Assembly: GCF_900102965.1 (NCBI RefSeq)
Contig: NZ_FNGM01000004.1
Span: forward strand, 258,604-322,603
Origin: Paenibacillus jilunlii
GTDB lineage: Bacteria > Bacillota > Bacilli > Paenibacillales > Paenibacillaceae
DNA: 64,000 nucleotides
Direction: 5' to 3'
A program made the translations under genes and the position numbers. Shown one piece after another: positions 8,347 to 16,565 of this stretch. The notes below the pieces were generated by a model that was not told the DNA's origin, did no database searches, and was given only the letters and a program-made list of their open reading frames with translations. The first letter of the stretch is position 1. The number at the start of each line of letters is the position of its first letter.

Positions 8347-9402
8347 TCAGCGGTGTACCGCCAGGGGAAGGCTGAATCTAATTCCCAAACCGCCATATTC
8401 GGAAGGGTAGGCAACAATTTCTCCCCCGTGATGTTCAATAATAGATTTACAGCTTGCCAGCCCCAGTCCCAGTCCGCCCTTTTGGATCTGCCGCGATTGA
8501 TCCACCGTGAAAAATTTAAGGAAGAGAGAAGAAAGTTCCTTATCCGGCACGCCAATTCCGTTATCCTCAATTTGGAAATAGGCATAATGCTCCCGCAGGT
8601 ATCCGGTCATATACACCTTCAGCTTATTCTTCCCTCCATATCTTACAGCATTGCTAAAGAGGTTACCGAACACCCGGCGGATCATCGGTTCATTGACCAT
8701 TAGCCGTATACTGTCCGTGAATGAATGGCGGCAGGTCAGTTCGATGTCAAGTCCAGCCAGCTCGTACTCATATTCAAAAGCAATTTCTTCGAATAATTCT
8801 GTTGCCTTTACAGGTGTGGCCACCATGGATTCGAGCTCCAGTTTTTCTTTGGTAAAGCTGGAGAAATCATTGATGAGTTCAACCATATATGCTGATTTCC
8901 GTTGAATCAATTCATAATATTCCTGCTTTTCAGTTTCGGGTAAGTCCTTGTGTGTAGCCAGCAGTTCAGTGAAACCGTTAATAGAGGTAAGGGGTGTTTT
9001 CAAATCGTGGGCGATGGCTGCAATCATATCGGTTTGTTCTCTGTGGGCGAGTTGAAGCCTATGCTCCATCTTATTGAAGTGCTTATAAAGCTCTCCGATC
9101 TCGTCATTACTCCTCAAAGCCAGCGGAGGCAGGGGATGGACAACATTTACTTCTCCCAGCCGGGTATTCAGACGCCGAATGGGCTTCTCTATGAAAAAAT
9201 AAATATAGATGATCAGAATAAAAAATATACAACAAGCGATGGCAAATATGGGCAGCAGCAATGCTATATATCGTGAGTCCAGCAAGGTACTGCTTATAGG
9301 GGAATATACTGCAAAGACAAACTTCAAGTACATTCCAATGGAAAACATAAGAATTAGAAGCATCAGCAGGAATAAAAGAGGGAGTTTTATTTTCAGTTTC
9401 AT
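8347..9402 (-). CDS. Two-component sensor histidine kinase
   Basis: 351 residues. Two membrane helices (about 7-30 and 48-72) leave only a short extracellular loop, so it probably senses at or in the membrane. A HAMP-like linker follows (IEKPIRRLNTRL). The phosphoacceptor motif is IAAIAHDLKTPLTSI, then the N box NLFSNAVRYGG, the G1 box DNGIGVPD and the G2 box GGLGLGLAS. It should autophosphorylate and pass phosphate to the regulator encoded upstream, whose stop codon adjoins this ATG. Short-loop kinases often act with antibiotic-detoxifying ABC transporters; one lies downstream, but the intervening terminator and hydrolase make that link an inference. Confidence 0.9.
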   Translation of the reverse strand: MKLKIKLPLLFLLMLLILMFSIGMYLKFVFAVYSPISSTLLDSRYIALLLPIFAIACCIFFILIIYIYFFIEKPIRRLNTRLGEVNVVHPLPPLALRSNDEIGELYKHFNKMEHRLQLAHREQTDMIAAIAHDLKTPLTSINGFTELLATHKDLPETEKQEYYELIQRKSAYMVELINDFSSFTKEKLELESMVATPVKATELFEEIAFEYEYELAGLDIELTCRHSFTDSIRLMVNEPMIRRVFGNLFSNAVRYGGKNKLKVYMTGYLREHYAYFQIEDNGIGVPDKELSSLFLKFFTVDQSRQIQKGGLGLGLASCKSIIEHHGGEIVAYPSEYGGLGIRFSLPLAVHR

Positions 9403-9403
9403 C

Positions 9404-10099
9404 CTATTGCTCTCTTTCCGTATATTTATAGCCTATGCCCCAAATGGTTTTAATAAAGTTATGTTCAGTACCCAGCTTCTTGCGGATATTTTTGATATGG
9501 ACCGTTACGGTATTGATCTCTCCGTATTCGTCTCCCCAGACCTTCTCATAGATCTGCTCACGGCTCAATACCTGATTGGGGTGACGCATAAGAATAGACA
9601 AAATTTGAAATTCTTTTGTGGATAAGTCGAGCTTCCGGCTGTGCAGGAAGGCCTCAAACGTTTTATCATTCAAAATGAGCGGAGCATCCGCCTTTTCGTT
9701 ACTGGGACTAAGTTCATCCCACTCTTTATGCAGCCTGTCCAATTTTCGGAAATGGGCCTTGATCCTGGAGGCCAGCTCCTGAATACTGAAAGGTTTGGTC
9801 ATATAATCGTCTGCTCCTATTTCGAGACCGACGATTTTATCAATGTCCTGATCACGCGCACTTAAAAACAGGATGGGAACATTATAAGATGTCCGGATAC
9901 TTCTGCAGACATCAAGCCCATTCATATCAGGCATCACTATATCCAGAACGACGAAATCAATGTGGTTATCATCCACAGCAGATAAGGCTTCTTTCCCGGA
10001 ACATGCCGGGATTACTGTAAATTGCTCGTACCTTAAACTCTTGGTGATAAGTTTTACGATTTCTTCATCATCGTCTACAACTAATATCGTTTTTGACAT
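9404..10099 (-). CDS. OmpR/PhoB-family response regulator
   Basis: 231 residues. The receiver domain has the acidic pair VVDDDEE, phosphoacceptor Asp in FVVLDIVMPDMNG, Thr/Ser in LFLSARD and Lys in MTKPFS. The C-terminal winged helix contains DLSTKEFQILSILMRHPNQVLSREQIYEKVWG and VHIKNIRKKLG. It binds DNA when phosphorylated by the adjacent kinase. The start at 10099 has GGGAGG eight bases upstream. Regulated genes could include the downstream hydrolase and ABC genes. Confidence 0.92.
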   Translation of the reverse strand: MSKTILVVDDDEEIVKLITKSLRYEQFTVIPACSGKEALSAVDDNHIDFVVLDIVMPDMNGLDVCRSIRTSYNVPILFLSARDQDIDKIVGLEIGADDYMTKPFSIQELASRIKAHFRKLDRLHKEWDELSPSNEKADAPLILNDKTFEAFLHSRKLDLSTKEFQILSILMRHPNQVLSREQIYEKVWGDEYGEINTVTVHIKNIRKKLGTEHNFIKTIWGIGYKYTEREQ

Positions 10100-10251
10100 T
10101 TGACTACCTCCCAGAAGCAAACAGACCTGATATAAATAATAATTCCTTAATCTGGTTGATGCAATCCTCCACTCGGGAGAAGGGGGCGTAGTCTGCCGTT
10201 TCGGTCTGGACACTGGGCTTTTTTGTACCTTAGTTTCTACTTTTTTAAGTT

Positions 10252-10308
10252 ATTACAAAATTAATTTAAGGGAGTACATTTTTTTATTTTCTCCTGAAGG
10301 TAAAATGA
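10252..10308 (+). promoter_or_regulatory. Promoter region of the first sugar ABC operon (duplicated element, copy A)
   Basis: This stretch (ATTACAAAA...AATTTAAG...AGTACATTTTTT...TTTTC...GGTAAAATGA) is repeated with roughly 80% identity at 18404-18461, before the GH43 gene. TAAAAT (TAGAAT in the other copy) looks like a -10 box. No good -35 stands in the right place, which suits an activator-dependent promoter. Confidence 0.6.
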
Positions 10309-10350
10309 AAAATATGAGAGCTCCTTAATACAGTCGGAGGGATGAGAATT

Positions 10351-11301
10351 ATGAAAGCGGTTTTAGACAGCTCCCGAGAGTACGCCGCAACAAAAAAGAA
10401 AAATCATTTTCTGCACAATATCAAAAGAGACAGTCTGTTATATTTTCTTTTGCTGCTGCCAATCGGGTATATCCTGATATTCAAGTATGCCCCCATCTAT
10501 GGTCTGGTTATGGCATTCCAGGATTACAACATTTTTGAAGGCATTAAGGGAAGCGAATGGGTTGGACTGGATGTGTTCCGGTTTATTTTCGAGCAGGACA
10601 GCTTCTACCGGGCATTGAAGAATACGCTGGTCCTGAATGTTCTGGATTTGATCGCGGGATTCCCGGCGCCCATTCTGCTGGCAATTCTGCTCAACGAAGT
10701 GAGGCAGGCAGCATTCAAGAAAGTGACCCAGACCGTGTTGTATCTGCCCCACTTTTTGTCCTGGGTGATCATCGGCGGTATGGTCTATTTGATGTTTTCT
10801 AACAGCGGCATGATCAACAATTTCCTGGCGGGTTTCGGACTTGATAAGATTGAGTTTCTGTCACAGAAAACACCTTGGTTGATTACCTATATCTCCGTTG
10901 GCGTATGGCAAAATATCGGATGGGGCACTATCATCTATCTGGCGGCCATTACCGGAATCAATAAGGAATTGTATGAGGCCTCCGATATTGACGGCTGCAG
11001 CAGGCTTCGCCAAATGTGGCATATTACACTGCCCGGTATCAAGTCGACGATTAATATTTTGCTGATTCTCCAAATTGGCCGAATGGTATCCATCGGGTTC
11101 GACCGCCCGTTCGTGATGGGGAATTCACTGGTTAACGAATACTCCGATGTTATCAGTACCTTTGTGTACAGAGTTGGTATTAGTTCGGGAGATTTCTCCC
11201 AGGCAACAGCAGTCGGATTATTCCAATCCGTGGTTGGCCTGGTCCTGCTGCTCTCTGCCAACTTTATCGCCAAAAAATTAGGTGAGGATGGGATATGGTG
11301 A
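10351..11301 (+). CDS. Sugar ABC transporter permease, LplB type
   Basis: 316 residues, six membrane helices. The start DSLLYFLLLLPIGYILIFKYAPIYGL and FQDYNIFEG are hallmarks of LplB-like permeases for oligosaccharides. The EAA loop (EASDIDGCSRLRQMWHITLPGIK) docks the ATPase. No ATPase gene lies nearby, as usual for these systems, which share the MsmX-type ATPase. ATG at 10351 is preferred over 10342 because GGAGGG then has normal spacing. It forms an operon with the second permease and the lipoprotein. Confidence 0.9.
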   Translation: MKAVLDSSREYAATKKKNHFLHNIKRDSLLYFLLLLPIGYILIFKYAPIYGLVMAFQDYNIFEGIKGSEWVGLDVFRFIFEQDSFYRALKNTLVLNVLDLIAGFPAPILLAILLNEVRQAAFKKVTQTVLYLPHFLSWVIIGGMVYLMFSNSGMINNFLAGFGLDKIEFLSQKTPWLITYISVGVWQNIGWGTIIYLAAITGINKELYEASDIDGCSRLRQMWHITLPGIKSTINILLILQIGRMVSIGFDRPFVMGNSLVNEYSDVISTFVYRVGISSGDFSQATAVGLFQSVVGLVLLLSANFIAKKLGEDGIW

Positions 11302-12191
11302 GGATGGTGAACCAGAAGGGCAAAAAGAAAAAAATGAATGTGGCGGATGTTGTGATTATCGTATTTATTGTAGCATTGTCCTTTACATGTATTGTTCCGT
11401 TCCTATATATGATTGCGCTTTCTTTTAGCTCCAACGAAGCGATTATTGCCCAAAAAGTAGGGCTATGGCCAGTAGAATTCACAGCAGAAACGTACAAAAC
11501 CATCTTGAGCGACATGGATATGCTTTATACGCTTGGATACAGTATTGTACTTACGATTTTTTACACTGGGGTATGTATGTTCCTGACCATTTGTGCAGCG
11601 TATCCGTTAACGAAGAAGCGGCTGATGGGAAGAAGCTTTATTTTGACAGCGTTGGTCTTCACCATGTATTTCAGCGGCGGTTTGATTCCCTCCTATATTC
11701 TGGTTAAAAACCTGGGAATGATGAATACGGTGTGGAGCCTGGTTTTGCCGGGTGCCATGAGCGTGTTTAATATGATCATCCTGAAGACCTTTTTCACCAA
11801 TCTTCCGGAGAGCCTGGAGGAATCGGCTGCCATTGACGGATGTTCGGATCTGGGCATTCTCCTTAAGATTGTGCTGCCACTCTCGTTGCCTTCGATCGCC
11901 ACATTAAGCCTCTTCTATGCGGTGGACAGATGGAACGGATTCCAGGATGCGCTGTTCTACATTACGAAAAAAGAGCTGTATCCTATGCAGATGAAGCTGT
12001 ACCAGATCATATCGGCCAATCAGCAGCTGGATAGCCAGCAAGGGGGAGAAGGAAGTATCGGCTCCTACATTGTGCCTGAGTCTCTGAAAGCGGCCAGCGT
12101 TATGTTTACGACCCTCCCGATTTTGTTGATCTATCCTAAGCTGCAGAAGTATTTCGTAGATGGTGTAATGACCGGAGCGATCAAGGGCTGA
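11295..12191 (+). CDS. Sugar ABC transporter permease, YtcP/AraQ type
   Basis: 298 residues, six membrane helices, overlapping the previous gene by 7 bases, so translation is coupled. It has the family features PFLYMIALSFSSNEAI, YFSGGLIPSYILVKNLGMM and an EAA loop (EESAAIDGCSDLGILLKIVLPLSLP). It pairs with the LplB-type subunit to form the membrane channel of a carbohydrate importer. A second ATG at 11304 is possible as the start. Ends with the typical FVDGVMTGAIKG tail. Confidence 0.9.
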   Translation: MVRMVNQKGKKKKMNVADVVIIVFIVALSFTCIVPFLYMIALSFSSNEAIIAQKVGLWPVEFTAETYKTILSDMDMLYTLGYSIVLTIFYTGVCMFLTICAAYPLTKKRLMGRSFILTALVFTMYFSGGLIPSYILVKNLGMMNTVWSLVLPGAMSVFNMIILKTFFTNLPESLEESAAIDGCSDLGILLKIVLPLSLPSIATLSLFYAVDRWNGFQDALFYITKKELYPMQMKLYQIISANQQLDSQQGGEGSIGSYIVPESLKAASVMFTTLPILLIYPKLQKYFVDGVMTGAIKG

Positions 12192-12316
12192 TGGGCAAAC
12201 AGATCAAGCTAAAGGGGGTGGAGCATACCCGTTCCGGTGGATGATGGATGTATAGCTACAAGGGATTTGCAGCGCGGATGATTGGCAAGATATTCGACTT
12301 GAAAGGGAGGCATACA

Positions 12317-13921
12317 ATGAATACAGGTAAAAAGAAGAGAATAGCAATTCTGTGCAGTACAGCGCTTCTGGCTATTGCAGCAGCAGGTTGTGGGAATTCT
12401 GGCAAGAATAGCGGCGAGGGGGCATCTCAGACTGCGGCAACTGAATCAGCAGCTGCTTCCGGTCCGCCTGTTACCTTGACTGTGGAAGTGTTTGACAGAG
12501 GTGTCCAGGGACAGCCGGATTTGAACAACAACATGTGGACCAAATATGTCAATGAAAAATTCGGAAAGCCCAATAACGCCATTGTAGAATATGTTTCTGT
12601 ACCCCGTTCGCAGGAAATCGACAAGCTGAATGTGTTGATGGCTGCCGGCGAAGCACCGGATATTTCCTTCACCTATGACGGTACTACAGTAACCCGCTAT
12701 GCCAAAAGCAAGGGCATTTATACTCTTGATGAACTGCTGGAGGAGCATGGGCAGCAATTGAAGTCTTATCTGGGCGAAAAAGTGCTTTCCTACGGGAAAT
12801 ATGAGGGCAAACAAGTCTCAATCCCGGGCAAGCGGACTCTGCTTGCCTGGAATGGTATGTTTATCCGCAAGGATTGGCTGGATAAGCTGGGAATGCCTGT
12901 TCCAACTAATAAGGACGAATTGTACGATACGCTTGTTGCCTTCCGTGACAAGAACCCCGGCAATGTGGATAATGTCATTCCGTGGGCAACAGCTGCTGCC
13001 GGCATGAACTACACCTTTGGTAATCTTGTTCAATCCTTCTGGGGTCCGATGACGGAGGAGGAATTCGTTACCACCACCAACTGGCTGAAGCCCGGCCACA
13101 AGGATGCATTCAAATGGCTGAACAAACTGTATAATGAAAAGCTGATCAGCCCCGACTTTGCGCTGGACAAAACAACCAAGCAAGCGGATGCCGATGTGAC
13201 CAACGGCAAGGTAGGCTTCTACGCTGCCAACTGGGATTATCCGCTGTCGCAAAAAATCCGTGAGCCGCTGAAGCAAAATGTGCCGGATGCCAACTATGTT
13301 CCGGTTGATACCTTCAAAAATGACGAAGGCAAATACCTCAAAGAGGTATATAATGAGAATGGAATATTCTCCTTCATTCCCAAAAGCAGCAAGAACGCGG
13401 AGCTGGCGATGAAATATCTGAACTGGATGGCTGACCCGGAAGTGATGTTCTTCCTGCAGTTCGGTGAAGAAGGCGTTAACCACAAGCTGGTAGACGGCAT
13501 CCCGCACGGGATTGCACAGACCGGCGAAAAAATGCAAACGAGCAATTTGAATATGGATTATACGCCGATTGTAAATGGCGCTGAGCTGGGCGATACCGAA
13601 AAGAATGTCAGAACATATGCCGCAGCGCTGGCAGCCGGGGACAAGAGTTACGAGAAGCTGGCTACCGATTCCTATAAAATCAATACAACGGACGGCTATT
13701 CCAGCTTCAACTATGGCGTACCGAACGAAGCCAATATCAAGTACGGCAAAACCCTGGGCGACATGAACAAGCAAATGATTGACAGATTGATCGTTGCCAA
13801 GCCGGCAGAGTTCGACGCCTTATACGACAAGCTGGTGAAAGAATATATGGACGCCGGCGGCCAGGCTGTTCAAGATGAGAATGTGAAGAACTACAGAGAA
13901 GTCCAAGCCAAGAATAAGTAA
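12317..13921 (+). CDS. Extracellular sugar-binding lipoprotein of ABC importer
   Basis: 534 residues. A lysine-rich start and hydrophobic segment lead to the lipobox A-A-A-G-C with Cys25, so the mature protein is lipid-anchored outside the membrane. A low-complexity Ser/Ala/Gly linker follows, then the two-lobed solute-binding fold of the family used with LplB/YtcP permeases (about 500-560 residues usual). It captures an oligosaccharide and delivers it to the two permeases encoded just upstream. GGGAGG precedes ATG 12317. The ligand is probably a plant polysaccharide fragment, judged only from the nearby GH2 and GH43 genes. Confidence 0.9.
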   Translation: MNTGKKKRIAILCSTALLAIAAAGCGNSGKNSGEGASQTAATESAAASGPPVTLTVEVFDRGVQGQPDLNNNMWTKYVNEKFGKPNNAIVEYVSVPRSQEIDKLNVLMAAGEAPDISFTYDGTTVTRYAKSKGIYTLDELLEEHGQQLKSYLGEKVLSYGKYEGKQVSIPGKRTLLAWNGMFIRKDWLDKLGMPVPTNKDELYDTLVAFRDKNPGNVDNVIPWATAAAGMNYTFGNLVQSFWGPMTEEEFVTTTNWLKPGHKDAFKWLNKLYNEKLISPDFALDKTTKQADADVTNGKVGFYAANWDYPLSQKIREPLKQNVPDANYVPVDTFKNDEGKYLKEVYNENGIFSFIPKSSKNAELAMKYLNWMADPEVMFFLQFGEEGVNHKLVDGIPHGIAQTGEKMQTSNLNMDYTPIVNGAELGDTEKNVRTYAAALAAGDKSYEKLATDSYKINTTDGYSSFNYGVPNEANIKYGKTLGDMNKQMIDRLIVAKPAEFDALYDKLVKEYMDAGGQAVQDENVKNYREVQAKNK

Positions 13922-13933
13922 CCCATCGTAATA

Positions 13934-13979
13934 TACGGATAAACCATTGATTATTCTTCACCGTGGTTTATCCGTATTT
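13934..13979 (+). terminator. Terminator after sugar-binding lipoprotein
   Basis: TACGGATAAACCA and TGGTTTATCCGTA form a perfect 13-bp stem with a 17-nt loop, followed by TTTC. The short T run may allow partial read-through into the regulator gene. Confidence 0.65.
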
Positions 13980-14041
13980 CATTGCTATTCCATGATAGTT
14001 TTGCTATTATTCGGAGATTCCATATATTCAGGAGGATACCC

Positions 14042-15484
14042 GTGTATAAGGTCATGATTGTAGATGATGAAGCGTGGGCAATTAAAGGAATCTGCAACGC
14101 CTTTGATTGGGATAAGTATGGGTTTGAAATCGTCGGTCAATTTAAAAGCGCTTACAATGCCTGGGATGCCATAAGAGCGGATAAACCAGATCTGGTATTT
14201 ACAGATATCCGTATGCCGGACATTTCCGGGCTGGATCTGATGAAGAGGGCCAAGACACATGGGCTGGACACTGAGTTTGTCATCGTAAGCGGATATGCGG
14301 AATTTGAATATGCTCAGGAAGCGCTGCGCTACGGCGCGCTGGATTATTTCCTGAAGCCTTTGGATATTGATATGGCTGATCAGTTCATTATGAAGTTGGC
14401 CATGCACTTCTCCCGGAGAAGCGAAGCACGCAATCAAATCCTTCTGGATGCGCTGACCTCGGCAGATCAGGACGAGATAAAACGCTTATTGCCGTATTCC
14501 GATTGCGCGGCTGTATGTTATTACCGGGTGCTTGCGGTCGATTTCGAGGGCGAGAACAAGGATTTCAATACCCTGCTGTCTTTCAAGGGAAAGCCCATTC
14601 ATGCTGTGGAGGTTGAAGCCGGAACCAGAAAAATGCTGGTTGTTCTGATGTCGGAGCATAGGGCTTGCTTAGAGGGATATTGGGATGAATGGGATTTGGA
14701 GAATACTGGCATAAATGCTGTGGGCATCAGCAGCATCTCCAGCCAGCTTAAGCATATGAGCAAGCTGATTAAAGAAGCGGACATGTCCGCTTCCCAGGTA
14801 TTTCTGGAGGAAGCCGGGGGCGTCGTTCACTACGAGCCGAAGCTTCATCTGGTGAAGCCATGCATCGATGAGATCTACCGTATCATCCAGGGAAATCAAT
14901 CTGATGACATGGATGTGTTCATTATAGGGCTGCAGGAATACTTCAGGGATCATCATCTGGGTATGTCTGAAGTTGTCTACTTGTGGAATCAGGCAGCCGG
15001 AATCCTTATAAACGCTTATCCCGGGGAATTGAAGGATATGGAACTGGAATTCCTGAATTATTCCGAGATCAAGGAGCGTTTTGAACACTTTGAGTCTCTG
15101 TGCAGCTTTCTGCATGAGGTCCTGGCCTCTATCAGGCAGGAGAACAGCCGCTCTTTGCAGGAAGGGGACATCCTGTCCTGCTTCAACAGGATGATAGCCT
15201 ATATCAACCAGCACTTTGAGCAGAAATTGTACTTGAAGGATTTATCCGCCCAATTCTTCATCAATCAGGTGTATTGCTGTCAATTATTCAAAAAAAATCT
15301 GGGCAAAACCTTCTCTGAATATGTGTCGGAGCTCAGAATCAAGAAAGCCCGTGAGCTGCTGAAACATACTGATCTGTCTATTGAGCAAATTGCCATTAAG
15401 GCCGGCTATGTGGATTATTATTACTTCAATAAAGTGTTCAAGAAGCATTGCGGAATTACGCCCACCAAATTCAGAAAAAGTTAA
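14042..15484 (+). CDS. YesN-type AraC-family response regulator (no adjacent kinase)
   Basis: 480 residues from a GTG start with AGGAGGA upstream. The N-terminal receiver domain has VDDEAW, Asp near 55 in FTDIRMPDISG and the Lys in FLKPLDI. A middle region of about 220 residues links to two AraC-type helix-turn-helix motifs (about 375-480: LKDLSAQFFINQVYCCQLFKK and IEQIAIKAGYVDYYYFNKVFKK). Proteins of this type activate sugar ABC transporter operons when phosphorylated by a YesM-type kinase. Unlike the locus at 25.3 kb, no kinase gene lies beside it, so its partner must be elsewhere. Likely targets are the duplicated promoter elements at 10252 and 18404 (inference). Confidence 0.9.
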   Translation: MYKVMIVDDEAWAIKGICNAFDWDKYGFEIVGQFKSAYNAWDAIRADKPDLVFTDIRMPDISGLDLMKRAKTHGLDTEFVIVSGYAEFEYAQEALRYGALDYFLKPLDIDMADQFIMKLAMHFSRRSEARNQILLDALTSADQDEIKRLLPYSDCAAVCYYRVLAVDFEGENKDFNTLLSFKGKPIHAVEVEAGTRKMLVVLMSEHRACLEGYWDEWDLENTGINAVGISSISSQLKHMSKLIKEADMSASQVFLEEAGGVVHYEPKLHLVKPCIDEIYRIIQGNQSDDMDVFIIGLQEYFRDHHLGMSEVVYLWNQAAGILINAYPGELKDMELEFLNYSEIKERFEHFESLCSFLHEVLASIRQENSRSLQEGDILSCFNRMIAYINQHFEQKLYLKDLSAQFFINQVYCCQLFKKNLGKTFSEYVSELRIKKARELLKHTDLSIEQIAIKAGYVDYYYFNKVFKKHCGITPTKFRKS

Positions 15485-15509
15485 TATAAACGGAGCAGCC
15501 GGCAGACCA

Positions 15510-16415
15510 CTACAACGTAATGGTTACCCGGATATCCTGCGGATAGTTGCCGAACCCTTTGCCGAAAAGGCTGACACCTCCACAGTGGGCCGCGGTTTCC
15601 GGACAGGAAATGCGGAAGCGCAGCTCCTGCCCCGCCCGGATATTCAATTGGCCGATGCGGGTGCCGGAGAACTGGACGCCATCGATAAAGGTGCCGTTGT
15701 CGGTGATGGACAAGGTTTTGTGCAATCCGTATTGGGTATCCACCCACCAGGACGGGGTATACTGACCCCGCCTGCTCCCAAAGTCTCCCGGGCAGGTCCA
15801 GGTGGCCAGGTCCATGCCGTTGACGGAGAATGTGATGTCCGACGGCCAATTGTCGTTATACTTAGGGGCTTCTGAGCATATTTCCAGGGATATTGACAGG
15901 GCCGAAGCGCTCTGGTTCCCCACCAGATAGTTGGGAATCCGGTATTCCACAAAGCCGCTGGCGAACCACAGAAGCTCAGCCTTCGTATGCCCGGGGTCAT
16001 CGAAGTAACGAGGATCGTCCAACATGCCGATCAGCTTCTCCGGCGAAGCTAATCCGCACGTTGGGCGGACTTCGTATGCAGAATACTGCCCGACGGGCAA
16101 ATCCACGGTTAATTGGTTTTGGTCCGGCTGCTCCTCCGCAGTGCTTGACCGCAGCACCAATGTCAGCTGGTCAAGCTTCAGTGTGCAGCGCTTTTGGGTG
16201 CCCCGTTTGCCCGCCAAATTCTCTGTGGCCACAATGCCGGCTTCCTCCAGCTTCAGAATATGCTTGGTGATAATGGCTGAGGAGAGCCCAAGGGCTTCCG
16301 CCAATTCCCCGATATTATAGGGTTTCTCATTCATTAGCTCGATCATGCGCACCCGGGTATCCGATGAAAAACACTCCAAAATCCGCATATTGGCTGTTGT
16401 TACATCCACCTTCAT
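15510..16415 (-). CDS. ArsR-like winged-helix regulator with large C-terminal beta-rich domain
   Basis: 301 residues. Residues 10-75 form a winged helix (SSDTRVRMIELMNEKPYNIGELAEALGLSSAIITKHILKLEEAGIV) like ArsR regulators. The rest, about 190 residues, is predicted mostly beta strand with many Trp, Tyr and Gly (NDNWPSDITFSVNGMDLATW) and may sense a carbohydrate; this is inferred from composition and context. ATG 16415 is preferred over GTG 16424 because AGGAG then has correct spacing. It is divergent from the GH2 gene, with inverted repeats in the shared promoter, so it is a good candidate for a local repressor. Confidence 0.75.
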   Translation of the reverse strand: MKVDVTTANMRILECFSSDTRVRMIELMNEKPYNIGELAEALGLSSAIITKHILKLEEAGIVATENLAGKRGTQKRCTLKLDQLTLVLRSSTAEEQPDQNQLTVDLPVGQYSAYEVRPTCGLASPEKLIGMLDDPRYFDDPGHTKAELLWFASGFVEYRIPNYLVGNQSASALSISLEICSEAPKYNDNWPSDITFSVNGMDLATWTCPGDFGSRRGQYTPSWWVDTQYGLHKTLSITDNGTFIDGVQFSGTRIGQLNIRAGQELRFRISCPETAAHCGGVSLFGKGFGNYPQDIRVTITL

Positions 16416-16446
16416 TATTTCCACTCTCCTGACTGTTTTGATTATA

Positions 16447-16506
16447 TAACTTAAAAGTTAACAAATCAACTTGAATGTTGACATAATGGAAAACTGTGCT
16501 TATTAT
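16447..16506 (+). promoter_or_regulatory. Sigma-A promoter of GH2 gene with flanking operator-like repeats
   Basis: TTGACA at 16478-16483 and TATTAT at 16501-16506 are spaced 17 bases. Just upstream, TAACTT-AA-AAGTTA (16447-16460) is a palindrome. TCAAC/GTTGA (about 16467-16481) overlaps the -35. These fit binding by the divergently encoded ArsR-like protein. Confidence 0.6.
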
Positions 16507-16565
16507 ATTAACTGAAATGTGATGAAGTTAATCTGTACATTATCTAATTGAAAGGGATGTCAACC

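Noticed and set aside
12818..13774. 318-residue open frame on the minus strand opposite the sugar-binding lipoprotein
   Set aside because: Shadow of a clear lipoprotein gene; composition is unlike a protein family and there is no start signal.
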